Source: Cymodocea nodosa (Eukaryota; Streptophyta; Magnoliopsida; Alismatales; Cymodoceaceae). Taken from it: a stretch of DNA of 64,000 nucleotides. Below are positions 37,701 through 52,700 of the stretch, piece by piece. Numbering within the stretch: position 1 is the first letter of the stretch; the number at the start of each line of letters is the position of its first letter. The position numbers and the translations under genes are program-made. The notes beneath the pieces were generated by a model that had not been told where the DNA came from, ran no database searches, and was given only the letters and a program-made list of their open reading frames with translations. The stretch is from the NCBI GenBank assembly GCA_036874045.1, contig CM072336.1, positions 4,174,001 to 4,238,000 on the forward strand, given 5' to 3'.

Positions 37701-40700
37701 CTCAAAAGCGATAAATGGCCAAGGCAAGAAGAATTTGAATAAACGAGAAGTAAGCCATGGACGAGAATGTGTACCAATAATTAATGTCATGTGTTTAAGT
37801 GAAGTTGTGAACCACTAACTGAGCTTTGTAATGAGCAATAGACCCATCACCAAGATATTTATTAACAAACACCCAACAATAGACAACCACTAGAAGGTTA
37901 TGAGGATGAGGAACAAATTCCCATGTTTGCTACTCTAAGAGTGCCTACATCTCATCATCTATTGCTTTCTTCCAAAGAGGAAGAGTAAGTGTCTCATAAT
38001 AATCCTTGGGTAAAGACTTTGAGTTGAGAGATAGGGCAAAGCATTTAAAATTGAGGGAGAGGGAAGCATAAGAAACATAATATGAAAAAGGATGCACCAT
38101 GTAGGAATGGTGACGTGGTGGAGAAAGTCTCAGGTGCAATAGTAGGCCATCGATGATATACCTACAATGGACAAGAAAGAGGTGAAGGTAGTAGTGGTAG
38201 AGAAGAATGGAGCGAGAAAGGGCTAAAAGGAGAAGGAATGTCCTCTCAAGTAAAGAAAACCTCCAAGGGAATAGGGGTTGACAATCTGACGAGTGAGGTA
38301 GGAAAAGTCATGAGAGGCTCTACCACAAGAGAAAAGAGTCACAAAAGTAGGAGAAGGGGGAGTGGTTGAGGAAGAGGTCCTAAAGTAAGGAGTATTTTCC
38401 TAAAAAATTACATCAACAAAGGTAAAATAACAATGAGAGACAAAGTGATAACAATAGTACTATTTAGAATTGGAGAGAAGTCTAACAAAGATGCAATGAG
38501 TGGATCGAGAAGAGAGTTTGTCAAGATTTGGAGAAAGGTCTTTGACAAAAATAGTACAACCAAAGACACTCTAATGGGAAGGGGGAACAATTCCTTGTTT
38601 GGTGAAAGACGTTGTAAAAGAATTACGTCACTTAACGAGGTAGATGGTAAACGATTGATAAGATAGACAATGGTAGATACAACATTAGACCACAAAATTT
38701 TAGAGACATTCATCTCAATCATTAAGAAATGAGCGACACCTAAAATATGACTGTTTTCGCTCTACAATCTTATTCTGTTGAGAGGTATGTGCACAAGTGA
38801 TTTGATAGAAAATACCCTACTGAGAGTAAAGAAAAGTAAGAGAAGATTGAGTAAACTTCAAAACATTATCAATGTGAAAAATTTTAGGAACAACACCAAA
38901 TTGATTTTGAATTCCATTAAAGAAAGAACAAGTTATATCAAATATAGTTTGATGATTCTTTAACAGATATAACTAAGAGGTTCTAAAAAAATCGTCAACA
39001 AAGACCACATGATAGCGATGACTAGTAACAAACGTAACTTGGGAAGGATCCCAAACATCATAGTGAACAATACCAAAAAGTTTAAAAGTTGTTACAAGTT
39101 CCCAACTAATATAGGTAGCTCAAAAGTGCTTACTCATGATATAAGACGAACAAGAAAAAAAATAAACCACAATCTAAGGTAGAGCCTCTTTAAGGTTCCA
39201 AGGTGAAGGATACCCTAATCGACAATGTCATAATAAAAAAGAGTCACTATCTGAGGTGGTAATGATGCTAAGTCTACGAGGAATATCATCTTTAGCCAAC
39301 AAGTAGACACCTTGACGTTGATCATGGTGAACATCAATCCTCCTCTCTATATGTAGATCTTAAAAATTACAATGAAAGGGATAGAAGGTTATGGAATAGA
39401 AAAATTGTTTGGTGATGACATTAATAGAGAGTAAATTAATTAGAAAATCTGGAACCAAAAATTTTTTTTACGAAGTTATAATAGAAGTAATAGGAGTGGC
39501 GCCTTCACCAGTGACCACACAATTGCAGCCATTAACAATGCTAATAGATTTTACATTAGACATGTGTGAAAGATAGGAAAATAAAAAATTATTACCCATA
39601 ACATGATTAGAAGCGTCAGAATCAATAATCCAAGAAGAATCAAAGGCAATGGAATTATGAGAAGTAGAAATACCTAAAAGGACATGAGAAGTAGTGGTCT
39701 CACCCTATTGTTAAGCTCGCAAAATACAAAACTCATCAAAGTCAGCTTGGGTGATCTAGACCATATTAGTAGAAGAGTTAGGACTTGTAGTCGAAATAGG
39801 ATCTGAAACTAGTGAGATTGGTTCTACACAGATCATATAAGCCATAGAAGGAGGGGTAGGAGGTTGCCTAAACTTTGCCCGACAATGTTTGGATGGATGA
39901 TTCTTCCACCCCTAGTGGATGCAAAGAGTGTGAGTAGAACCACCAAACTTGTGACCCTTCCCACCTTTAGAAGATTGTCCACCTATGAAAGGATGTCTAG
40001 TAGTTGTAGAGGCAAGAGTAGTGGCCTCAACAATGGACATTTGAGTAGCAGTAGAGATTAGAAAGGCCTTGTTGAAGGTATGTTAAAGTGACGAGAAAAT
40101 ATGTATAGCTAATATCTAATCACGTAACTGAGAAGTGATATCTGATCGTAGACCTATTAGGAAGAGGTTAACTCCAAGTTCTTCCTTATATCGATGTTAT
40201 GTAGCCAAGTTTGAAGAAGATGGTTGGTAAATATCGAGCTCTTCCAAAAGAGCCCAAAGTTTGGTGTAGTAGGTTTGAAGTGATGATTCTCCTTGTCAAT
40301 GAGAAAAGAGACTCTTGTACACCTCACACAACTTTCCAATATTTTGTTCCTAACCATAGATGGAATGAAGGGTCTCCCATACATGATGAGTAGAGTGGAT
40401 AAGCACAATGTTCCATGCAATATGTCATCAATGCTCTTCAAAAGCCAAGAGCAAATGGCTGCATCAACCCCATGCCATGCTAGATACAAGTCATCTTTTT
40501 CATCAAAAGGAGCAATGAAAAAGTGATGCTCTACCTAAGAGATAACAAAAGTTTCGAAGGTTGGAGACTAGGTATGATAGTTATATTCATTTAGTTTAGT
40601 ACTTGTGATATTGAGTTTAGAGCTATCCATAGACATTGAGAATAATACCATGTTGCTAAAGAAAGGGGTATGTTGACTTGCACACAAGACCAAACAAGTA

Positions 40701-43700
40701 CCTATTGACTAGGATAAGCTAAGCGCAGACCTAACGATACAAACTGGAAAAGTTCTGTCACTAGTTGAGCATTAAGTTGTCAATTTGAAGAGTAGGCAAC
40801 ATCAGATAGCATTTGATGGGTAAAAGCAGGTTGCTAAGAGGTAGACGTAGTCAGACGAGTAAAACAATTGACGAGTAGAGAAGTTGGGGCATAAAAGAGA
40901 TCAATGATAGACCTCAATAGAAGGATACATCGCAAGAAACTCATAAAGGAGTGCAAAGGATTGCGACAATAGTATAGGTTGCAAAAGAGGATGGAGAGAT
41001 AAAGAACCCTCCTACCCCTTGAGAAGAAGAGAGAGGATGCTATCACCAATCAAAACAAGGTTGCTCAATGATGGTTCCCGTGCGGACTGTAGTGGATGGC
41101 TAGAGATGAAGATGGTTAACCCTAGATTAACTCTGATACCAAGTTAAACTAAGGAATAACCAATAATTGGGGAAAAAAAGTGAGTGATACATTAGCTCTA
41201 AACTCTTAATATACAAATACAATAAATGGATCCTAGGATCCATATATCTGAATCCAACAATTTAAAATGACATTAGCATGAATTTTATTAATAGACTACC
41301 TAGTTCAAAAGGAAAATCAAGCATTATAGTGGTGGTTCATTGTTTAACTAAGTATATTTTATACCTATTAAACACCCTTATACTATTAAGGAAGTTGCTA
41401 ATGCATCTGTGGAGCAAGTTGTGAAGCTACACAGTGTTTTGAAATCAATAGTTTACGAAAAATATCCAATATTTATAGGTAAATTCTAGTAGGAACTAAG
41501 GGCACTTTAAGGAACACAATTATGCATGTCCACCAACCATTCCTAAAGTGATGATCAAACAGAAATGATTAACTACAGTTTGGAAACTTATCTTAGGTGT
41601 CTCATTTTTCAACAACCTAAAGACTAGGTTCATTGGCTCCCTTAGGTGGAATATTGGCACAATATAACAGTTTACAGTTTCATAGAATTTATGGTTTTTG
41701 AAATATATTATATGAGGTACAACCCCCATGCCATTTTTGTATGTATCAAAGACTACAAGGGCAGTTTCTATAAAAGAAGAATTATGAGATCACAATTTTA
41801 TTTTCCAAAACCTACAAAACAACCTTACTAAGGCTCAAAAACACATGAAGTTAATGGTTGATAAGCACAAGTGCGAGGAATAGTTTGAGGTAAGCGATTA
41901 AATTTTCCTAAAATTGTAATCATATTGTCAATAGTTGGTGTAACACTATATATATGTAGGTTACCGAGAGTATGGTGAAGTCTCCACTATTATTACTCTC
42001 TCTCTTTTATAATAAGGTGAGAAAAAAAGAAGGAAATGAGTTGTCACTTAGTCTAATTCAAGGATAAAATATAAAAAACTTATATGCAAGTGCATAGTGA
42101 CTTTTATGTGCAAGATAAAACTTAAAATTTGTAGTCTAGAAATCTAAGTAAGTGCTCTAAGTATGCATAAGGAATGTGTTAGGTACTCCTCATATTATTC
42201 AATCTCTCAATTATTCTTATAAGATTGAGTTGCTATAAGTGTCTATAATGAATAACTAATGTAAACTAAAACTAAGTGTATTATACAAGCCTATGTGTGT
42301 AAACAAAATAAAATAAGAAGAGTAGATTTACATGATCCACATGAGATGAAGTAAATAAATAAATAAGTAGAGACGTATAGAAGTTGAAGGAAGAAAATAT
42401 AGTTGTATATGAAATTCTCATTTAAGTGTAATTATGAAGAGAATGAAGTTTAAAAGTGGCCTAGCTATGGTGCAATTATGGATAAATTATATTAAACAAA
42501 CAAGATAAACAAGTAATACATGACAAGTGCAAAGTATAAGTGCATGAACTATTATGAGTATGTGAGTGTAAGTACCCCAATTTTGGACATGTATTAGATA
42601 GATATTCAGAGTTATCTTGATAGCTTAAGGCTGTTATTCACACCTATGATCATGCATCTGTGCCATCTATTCGGCGTTTGCACGCTTGGATTGTCCGGAT
42701 CAGTTCTAGACAATCCTAACCCTTCGTTTGTGAGATATATAATCGATCCCACTATAAGGGCATGATTATACCCATCTAACCTCTTAATGGAGATCATTCT
42801 CCCTCTAATTGACCGATCCCTCTATCAGATCGTCAATCAAACCTTAGATCATCTCGAATCAACTCTAGGTGATCTTAACTATACATTTATGATGAACAAT
42901 CTACCCATTCATCTAAATGTCAGTCTAACTAGCTTCTATCCTTAGAAGGTTCAACTTTTCTTTGATTGGCTGATCTTTCAATCGGATCACTAATCAGACT
43001 CTCGGATTGCTCCCAATCATCTTCAGATGATCTTGACCATCTATTCATGATAGATCACTTATCTAGCCATCCAGATGTCGATTGGGTCATTCGACCTTTA
43101 GAGAGGAGTCTTTGTCCTCCTGATTGACTGGTCTTTCAATTGGATCATCAATCGAACCTCCAGATCGCCTTAGATTAGCTCTGGATGATCCTAACCCTTC
43201 CTTTGAGATTTAGGCTTCTCGAGACTGTTTGAGCTTCAACTAAATCGAATTAGCCAAAATGAAGGTCATTTTCGGATTCAGCACATTCGAATTACCTAAG
43301 AAAGACACTTTTTAGCATTTTGACTAGGTGTTACATGTCGCCTCCCAAACGTGCCACGTGTTGCGTTCAAAGGCTACCATGTCAGTAGCTGCTGTAGAGC
43401 TTCTCGCCAGACCTGGATCCGCTCGGCCTAGATCCAAATCTGAATCTAGATCCAAGTGGCATAAAACCACCTAAGGATGCATGCAAGCGAGAAAATCATT
43501 TTCAGCTCATCGCAAAATAGTTGTCTGTGTCGTTGCTCCTCTGCCCGCTCCACCACCGTTAACGCTGCCGCCGATGAACTCCAGCTACTCTCTTCCATTG
43601 CAAGTAATGAGTTTTCTTCTTCGAGACACATGCGTCGAATTCCTTTCTTTCGTTCTTTCGCTTCTTTTTCCAATTCGTGCAGTGTTCAACGCCGCATTTC

Positions 43701-46700
43701 ACATTTTTTCCCACAACCAAGCATCATCGGTTGTTTCTTCTTTTTTTCTTCCTTCTCCCGACCTCTGATGGCTAGGATTTTGTTGTTGCCAAGCACAGTG
43801 AAGCTCTTTCTTCTTACACCGAGCTTCGTTCATCGTGGGAGCACTTTCTTCCCCTTGTCAGAATCGTTGGAGAAGTCTTGCCGCCACTAGAGATGAAAGT
43901 TGTCTCTATCGTAGACTTTGCCAAATCCCAATGAACGTTAGGATTTATTTTTGGTTGTCAGATCTTCTTATGATAGATCTAGGTCATTGAATCTAGACAA
44001 TTAAGTCACAACCATCTAATCCTCTGCTTTAAGTTGCGTAAGATCCAACCATCGGATCTTACTGCAATAAATCCCGATTGTCTGTCCGAGATCAAGGAAG
44101 ATGATCTCAGTCACTAGATCAATTTGATGAGGACCATCAGATCTTGATCCAATGATTCTTCGAATCATCTGATCCTGACCATTAGATTTAGATCTGACAA
44201 TCTTGCTACTTAACCATGCCATTGCACTCTGTTACACCATCGTTGCTCGATGCTGCTCTACCACGCTTCTTCATCGCGAACTCTATCACTCCACTACTCC
44301 ATCGCAAGCTTCCGCTACCTCTACTGCAAGCTTCAACACTCCCTCACTATAGCTCACCGTTTCTCTACCGTGCCAACGTTGCACTTCTTTGTGTCGCTCA
44401 CCTCAAAGCCCTAATGCCTTAGGTTGCAATGCTATCAATCCACCCATGCACTAGAGCATCAAAGGTTGGGTGGTAGGAGCAGAGAACACGGTTGTGTGCT
44501 CTCTGCAAGTTCACCATAAGACAGTCGTTGGTGCTGGAGACGAAGGTCTCCGTCGCCGTGGTTTAACAACTCCTTGTGGTTGTTGGATCATTTGTATGTA
44601 GACGATCTCGACCGTCCACATGTCTTAGTCCGCGATGAATACCAAGCTAGGTCGGTCGACGGATCTGAATCCATGGGATCCAAATTTTCATGGTAATCCC
44701 ACGGATTTACCGGTTCTGCCAGTAAATCGCAAGTTAATCCCACTTTAGACTGTGATTAACTAATAGTAATTGGTTAATCAGGCTCAAGTGATCGAATTAG
44801 TCGGTTAATCTACCGTCAGGGGTGCTGATGTCATCTTTCTATCCGATGACATCACCTCCTATTTACTGATGTCAGCATTCCATTTGCTGATGTCAATAAA
44901 CCATCTGCTAACGTCATCAACCAATTTTTTTTAGGTAACTTCCCATGAATTTTGGGCACCCCTTTTAGTTGTTTCAATCGCGTCTTTTCCATTGTAATTG
45001 CATGAAAAAAAAACATTTTTTCATCCTCTAGGGAAGCCCCTTCGTGTATCGTGTGCATTGCCTCGAAAGGAGAATTTCACACACTTTGTAGCAAATTTCC
45101 AAACTATTGCACACTCTAGGAAGGTCTCATCACTCACCATTACCTTAAAGGAGGAATGTCACGTACCATTAGTGGTATTCCAGACCCCCAAAACCCTTTG
45201 GAGAGGTCCCTTCACGTACCACACGCATTGCCTCGAAGGGAGAATTTTGTGCATTTTGTGGCGAAATTCCAAACCACCGTACCCTCTAGAGAGGCCTCAT
45301 CTCCTACTAATACCTCAGAGGAGGAATGTCGTGCACTTTAGTAGCATTCCAAGCCACTTTAGCCTTTTGGGGGGTTTGACTTTTTGAAAGTCAAATCTCC
45401 CCTTCTGTTAGGATGGGCTTGTGTGTAGACCTTCTATGGGTTTATACTTCTTGCTTCTTTTGTCTTTTTTAGGTGGAGTCACCTTATAGTTGACCCCAAC
45501 CATAGATTAAGATTTAGTAGACTTAGTCAGTTCTATTGACCTTAGTCAAAGTCAACCATTAACTTTAACTAGTCAAAGTCACAGTTGACTTTGACTGTTA
45601 ACATTTCTCCACAATTTCAATCAAAGACCTTTAGGATCTTTACATGGGTCTCTTAGACCTATAGTTTCTTTGGAGAAAACATTGTCCACTTATCCTAATA
45701 CTTTTAGAAGTTAATATCTTTTAGAAGTTGGCTTGTCCAAGCAGATAGGATGTCTTACAACTTCCCTATTTGTACTTAAGAAACTTATTTGAATCTCTTA
45801 ATCAATTCACAAGGGATTCCAATTTCACACCACTCAGGTTTTTCTAGTCTTCCTCTGATTAGATTAGATAATAACTCCATTTTTCTCCAATGTGAACAAG
45901 TTAACTCGCATTATTGAGAAATGTTGTTTGTAGACCTTTTAGAATTTATTTTTTTTCCCATCTCCCATTTTGTTTTCCTTGTGAAGGAAGAAGGTGTAAG
46001 TGAAATGTAAATTTTCTTTTCCTACACCTTTTCTCGAAGGGGTTTACAGTACATAAATGGAGTATAAGTGAATCATATAAGTATACATGAATAAGTGAAA
46101 CATAGATACATGCACATAAGTGTATGAAATATGAGATATAATGCATCACATAAAGTATGAGGCATGATGTATGATATGAGTGTATACATAGATGCATGCA
46201 TGTGTGTATAAGTGTGCATGTGTGTGCAACAGATATGTATATGATATGTATGCATGCATCATGTAAGTATATATATGGTGCAACATGTAACTATGTGTGC
46301 GAATATATGTCATGTATGTATAAGCATGTAAACATACATGAGTAGATAAAGTATACATATAGGTGTAGATGAGTGATTTGTAGATGTACATGAGTGAATG
46401 ACATGTGAGTGCAAGGGAGTGGTGTTTGCATAACATGTAAATATAATGCATAAGTGTAATATATAAAGTGTGATGTATGGTGTGACTATGATTATCTATG
46501 TATGTGCATAAGTGTCCATAGATAAGCATGGATGTAAGTGCATGAGTATGAGTGAATGGATGAGCATACATAAGTGTGTATGAGTATGAATTAAGCTTAG
46601 ATGATGTATGAAATAAGAGTACATATGGATAGGAGTTATGTATGCATACAAGTATAGGAATTGAACTTATATGATGCAAGATGTATAAGTGCATATAAGC

Positions 46701-49700
46701 AAGGATTATAAGTGCATAGGTGAATGCATAAATGCATGATTGAAGATACACTTAAGAAAGAGTCTAAATGAATGAATGAGCATGATATGTGAGTATATAT
46801 GTGAATGTATGAGTGAAGGTGCTCTTAGGCAAGAGTCTATATAAATGAATGAGCATGATTTGTGTATGCATAAGTGAGTGTATATGAGTGCATGGTTGAA
46901 GGTGAATGAATGAAGTAAGTGCATGACATATAAGTGAAGGAATGAAGTACGTGCATAACATATAGATGAATGAAGTGAGTGCATAACATGTAGATGAATG
47001 AAGTGAGTGCATAACATGTAGATGAATGAATAAATGAAGTGAGTGCATAACATATAGATGAATAAATGAAATGGGTATATATAGATAAGTGAATGTGTAT
47101 GTAGATGCAATGTATATTTCGACATGCATAAGATGTGAGTGAATGGTGAACGAAAATTAAGGCATGCATTGGAACATGAATGAATGACTAAATGAGTGTG
47201 TAAGTGTGCAATTGATTTCAGCATGAGTGAATAATGCAAGTGAATGTATAATAAGTTTTAGCATGTATGAGTGATGAATAGTATATATATGAATGTATAA
47301 TTAGTTTTAGCATGAATAATGGATAAATAAGAGACATGGAAACATGTAATTAAAAAGGATGATGTGTGAGTGTGAGCAAGGCAAAGATTATGACATGAAT
47401 AGTGAGTGCATGAATGCAAATATAACATTGATTCAGTATACTTGAATGATGATCTAAATGGATGTGAATGCAATAATGCATGTGAGTGCTAAACTTTGTG
47501 GTGCCCATAAGCATGAAAGTGTGCAAGGAGATGTGCATATAAATGACACGTAAAGATGCATGAAGTAATGTACAAATAACAAGTGCATGCAAATGAATAA
47601 TTGTTTACAACACGAATAAATGATGAATGAAGTGCATAGAGATGACATTTACAAGTATGGATGAATGGATAAATGATTATGATGACATGGAGCATGGATT
47701 ATATAATTATATGACAAGGGAATGATGAACCGCAGGCATGTAAGTGATTGTACATGTATAGATGACGAGTTACATGGCATATGAATAAGTGATCATATGT
47801 GTGTGTAGATGATGAACTACATGGCATATGAATAAGTGATATATGAAAAGACATGGATGTGAAATAGATTACAGCATCAATGAATAAGATAGGATTGTAT
47901 AGACATGATTATGAAAAGAACTTAGTGCATTTGTGAATGAGTGCATATGTATGAGTGTACAAATGTATGTTTAAGTGAGCATGAGAATAAACTATATGAG
48001 TGGTATTAGTGCATTAGTCACAAGAAATGTGAATGCAAGTATGAAAATGTGTACTTCTAACATGAATTATGAGGATGTAATGGAATGAATAACTAGGACA
48101 TGAATCATGAAAATATATAATAAGTGCACTAATGTGAAAATAAAATCTACTTGTGCATGAGATGATGCTTAGAATTAAATATGAAATGGGAGAAAGAGAG
48201 GAGGAAGAAAAACCCCAAAATTCTCACTAAATCACTAAAATTGTATCTCAAAACATTTTCATAATCATAAATCTTAGAAGACGCAAAAAAAATAAATGAA
48301 TAGTGGAAAGGGGTGGTTGTCCAATTACCCAACCTTCCACCATCTTAAATGTCAATCTAAGTATCATTGATGCCAATCTATCAATTCATACTAATCCAAG
48401 CTTTTTTCTGATGTTTGGTCTAATAACAGAATGTCAATCAAAAGTTGTAGATATCTTACTTTTACAATAACTTTGACTCATGTTCAAGGGTAGAAATGAA
48501 AGCCAACCCCATGGACCCCAAAGGCCCACATTTCCACCCTTCCTCTTGCTAGAGAGGAATTATCTTGTTGGACACAAAGACCCAATATTTCATCTTTTTG
48601 AAATTATTCTAGATTGGGCCTTTAAAAGCCCATGCCTCATTTTTCTTATTCCATGCAAAGACAAAATATCTTTAGGTCCTTTAAGGTCCACACACATCTT
48701 TTTCATTTGTTAGGCTTTGGTAGTGGATCTAGAGGCCTACATGCATCCAAGAAATATCATTGGAGGTGGGGTTCCACAAGTCCACACTCCATCTTCTCAG
48801 TTCTTAATATTTAAGAAATACCTTTGAGCCTTTAAAGTTCATACACATCTCTTCCTTTTTAAAACAATTTTGGTGGTGGGCCTAGAAGCCCACGTCCATG
48901 CAAGAAGGCCATTTAGAGTTGAACTCCAACCATACACCATGTGGAGCTCATGCAAGAATTTTTCCCCATATATATCCAATGGTCCACATTGAATTGATCT
49001 TTCATATCAATTATCTTAAGGATGAAATTAATTTTATGGATCTAATGGCCACAATTTTCCCCTCACAAATCCATCTAACAACTTTAGATAGATCACATTC
49101 ATCTAATGGCTATCATCAATTCAACTCCTTGCCTCCCTTGTCCAAGGGCTATGTCAATTCTATGATCCAATGATTATAATTCACTTCATCAAATTCATCC
49201 AATGGTCTTGGATTATCTATATCTAACAACCATAATGCAATTAACTCTTTAACTTCTCCATCTAAAGATCATGATCTACTCAATGCAATGACCATAATTT
49301 AAATCATCAAATGCATCCAATAACCCTAGATTATCTATATCCAACAATCATGATTCAAGTAACTCTTCATCTTCTCCATCTAAGGGCCTTGATTCATCCA
49401 ATAAATCCAATGGCCTTAATTCAAATTAACAATTTTATCCTATGACCTTGAATCATCCTTATCTAATGACCAAGATCAAAACAACATTTTATCTACTCTC
49501 ATCCAATAACTCCCTTGGTGTACTCTACCCTACATACATCTAGCAACCAAGAGCACCTCCACCATGGACCATCCAACGACTCCTAGTTAGCCATGTCATC
49601 AATCCATGGCTCTCCACACACTTGATTGAGCTCATCTAAGGCAACCCCCTTATGGAGAGGAGGCACCCCTTGTGAATGCACTTCCATGTGGAGAGGAGTA

Positions 49701-52700
49701 TTGATGTGAAGGTAACTAATACAAAAAAGGGTCTCTCCACTCTCTCTCTCTCTCTCTCCTCAACTCATTGACATCCTCCACCACTCTTAGAAGTAACTCT
49801 CCCTTACATATTGCTCTCTCTCTCCACACTTACACTACTCTCACTCATGACTCAAGACACATATTTAGAGTGAAAAAGTATATAATGTTAAGGCTTAATT
49901 AACGGTTAATGACATATTATTTAGCTTATCAGATAGAAATTAGGTCAGTATGTTATATTTAATCAAATCTAAGGCTTAATAAAAAAATATGCATAATTTA
50001 AAGGAATTAATGTTAACTAAATATCATTTTGAAATTATTGCAAAAATCTTCTTTATACATATTATTAAATATTATTTACACCTAGGTAATATTTATATAA
50101 TTCATTCTATTTCATGTTTATTGTACTAAACTGTAGGAACGAATTAAATCTGTGGAGTTATTGTATAACTTAACGGATCTAGTTCGTTGAATTAACAATT
50201 AATCCAACGGAATTAGTCTATTGAGTTATGTTAACTTTATAGACTAGTTATTGTATCTAATGTGCGATGATGAGCAATTATAGGAATTGCATCGGAAAAT
50301 AACGTTGTATGATTTCTATCGTGGAATAAAAAAGTGATTACAATTATTGATGCATAGGAAAAAAGAATTCAACTAGTCATTTTGGCACCAACAATTGTTA
50401 TTGAAAAGAAATATAAAATGATTGAAAGAAAATAGAGAAAAGGGGAGGAGTGCTTATTATAGAGAGTGTCAGACGTTCTTTAAGATATCATTCTTCTACC
50501 ATCACCAACCATTCATTAGAAGTCTGTGAAGATAATTTCTAGAGTTGAATTGATTCCAATCAAACCATGGTGATTGATAACTACTATAGAGAAGTGATCG
50601 CGTCATAAAAATGAAATATTTCTTCGCCAAACACTAATTCATCTCTTAGAAGATGATTAAAGCTTTCAAACTTAGTGTCAGGTTGATGTCGATTTGCTAA
50701 AGAGAATATCATCTTACAAAAGTCTAGGTTCACAATCTAGTAGAGAAAAGAGCACTTGATAGTAAGTGATCTGTAGTAAGCATAAGTCTACGAATTTATT
50801 CATTGAGCTATCTGTAATTAAACAAAGATTATCCGTTGAATTAAGTAATAACTCAATGAGGTGAGAAGTTTAATTAGTAAAATACTGCACCTATTTAAAA
50901 GCAACCTAGAAAACTTATTCTAATCATTCCTTGTGGTTCAACCTATTTTACACACTTTTACAATTAATGTTGTGTACTTGTAGTAATTTTAACGAATGAA
51001 TTTAATCAATTTGAATCTTGTTCAAAGATTACTTGTATCTTAAGAAAAACTAGTTTAAGTACAAGACAACACATCATTCAAACCTCTAGATACTAGCTCC
51101 CTTTGACATATGAGCCTCTAGCAATCAATCCCTATTGATTGTTCTTCAAGACATCCAATCAACAATTTTCGATAGTCCACCTCTTGCCCATTTGCCAATC
51201 CTCAATGGACGTTTTCTATTCACCTAACACTTGTCCTTTAATCATTCTTGTTCACTTATGAATCATTTATCAGTTTGCTTGTTCATCGATCTACATTGCT
51301 TAGTGGACAATTTTCAATTGTTTTCACCCACCCACTGCTTGAACATCTGATTGTCACCTAAACACCACATGTCACTCATCACTTACACGCCAAATAATGC
51401 CCACCTATGACTATCAAGAGACGATTCTTGGTAGACATTTATTGCCTAACAACTTCCATTGTACTTCACACCAAAATAATTGAATGTCACACGCTTCACA
51501 ACAAGTAAACCTCAAGATTTCATAATTTTAACTTTGTAGTACATGATTATTAGCAATGACATGCTAGATAAACTAAAATCACCTTTGTAAATCTATCTTT
51601 CATGCAAAAGTACATGAAACTTAGGGAGTTTTGCAATTTTAGTAGTAGGTTTCCAACAAGAAAATCAAGTTTTTCACTATTAACCCCTTATCAACTAACT
51701 AATATTGTGTCTAGTACAAGGTAGTCAAGTTAGTCAACACACTTGATTGACATTTTTTGATAAATCAAGCCCAACCAATAAGAAAATTTGTTTGGTCAAT
51801 GGTAACCTTGACCAACCAACATCCAACTATGCTAGGACATGACAAACACTATTTAGAATAAAAAAATGCATAATATTAATGGTTAATGAATAGTTAATTA
51901 CATAATATTTAGCTTATTATATGAAAATTAAACTATTATGTTATAAATATATGATTACATACCTTAATTAAATAATATACATAATTTCAAGGAATTAACG
52001 TTAATTAAATGTCATTTCTGAAAGATTGAAAGCATAGTACGTGTGGTTTTATAGAAGTTTACAAATCCTCCTAAAGTTAGGAATTATTTCATACAACTTT
52101 TAAATGATTAAGAATTACTTCTTTTACATTTTAAATGTTAAATGTTATAAAAATATTTGTTTTATTAAACTATAAAGTTAAACAAGTCTGTTGAGTTAAG
52201 CTTAACTTAACGAGGTAAATTCATTGAGTTACAATTAAGTCAACGAAGTAAGTCCATTGAGTTACAATAACTCCACGAACCAATTATTTTCTAATATTCA
52301 ACTGTGACCAATTGTAGGAATAGGAAATTCGAAAGAAAATCACGATTACACGTATCATGCAAAATTTAAATCATGAAATGAAGAAGAAATCATCATCATT
52401 AATACGAATGAAGGAAATCCAACTAGCCATTTAGGTAGAAACAATTACTATTAAAAGAAATATAAAAAGAAAAGGAACGAAAAAAATGTGTGGAGAACTA
52501 TACTAACTACAGTAAATGTTGGTAGTTCTCTAAAATTCCACCAAAATCACATCATTAATTACCAACTATCCGAGGTTTGTGATGATACTTTTCAAATATC
52601 GAGTCGATTCTGAGTCAAATACGATGATTGACAATCATTATAAGGAGTGATCGCGTCGTAGAAAGGGAAACTATTTTCACTAAACACCGAATCATCTCTT

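Larger units (their letters stand above)
34886..41900 (+). mobile_element. Ty3/gypsy pol fossil, split by a copia insertion
   Basis: The left part (34886-36367) shows reverse transcriptase ([11 protein letters not shown] near the active site), RNase H ([13 protein letters not shown]), an integrase zinc-binding-like region ([13 protein letters not shown]) and the start of the integrase core. The right part (41260-about 41900) continues with later integrase sequence ([21 protein letters not shown]). The gypsy is on the plus strand and the inserted copia on the minus strand. It is broken in many places, and its own LTRs are not certain. Confidence 0.75.
42053..49700 (-). mobile_element. Probable long LTR sequence of Tat/Ogre-type gypsy, highly degenerate
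   Basis: At 42037-42060 the minus strand reads GAATTAGACTAAGTGACAACTC, resembling the LTR/primer-site junction seen at 28054 and 59872. Rightwards there is no protein similarity, only a chain of degenerate tandem duplications: period about 158 bp (42650-43205), about 169 bp (45025-45362), 28 bp (46918-47070) and about 118 bp (49196-49435). Long LTRs with internal tandem repeats are known for Tat/Ogre elements. The extent and the number of copies are guesses. Confidence 0.35.

Noticed and set aside
43477-43890. Plus-strand Ser/Phe-rich open frame
   Set aside because: No domain is recognised, and it lies between degenerate tandem repeats in an LTR-like region.
46918-47070. Regular 28-bp repeats as a CRISPR-like array
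   Set aside because: The units are contiguous without unique spacers and the genome is a plant nucleus.
46146-47239. Long minus-strand open frames rich in His, Ser, Leu and Tyr
   Set aside because: They are translations of ATG/GCAT-rich simple sequence and the 28-bp minisatellite, with no domain.
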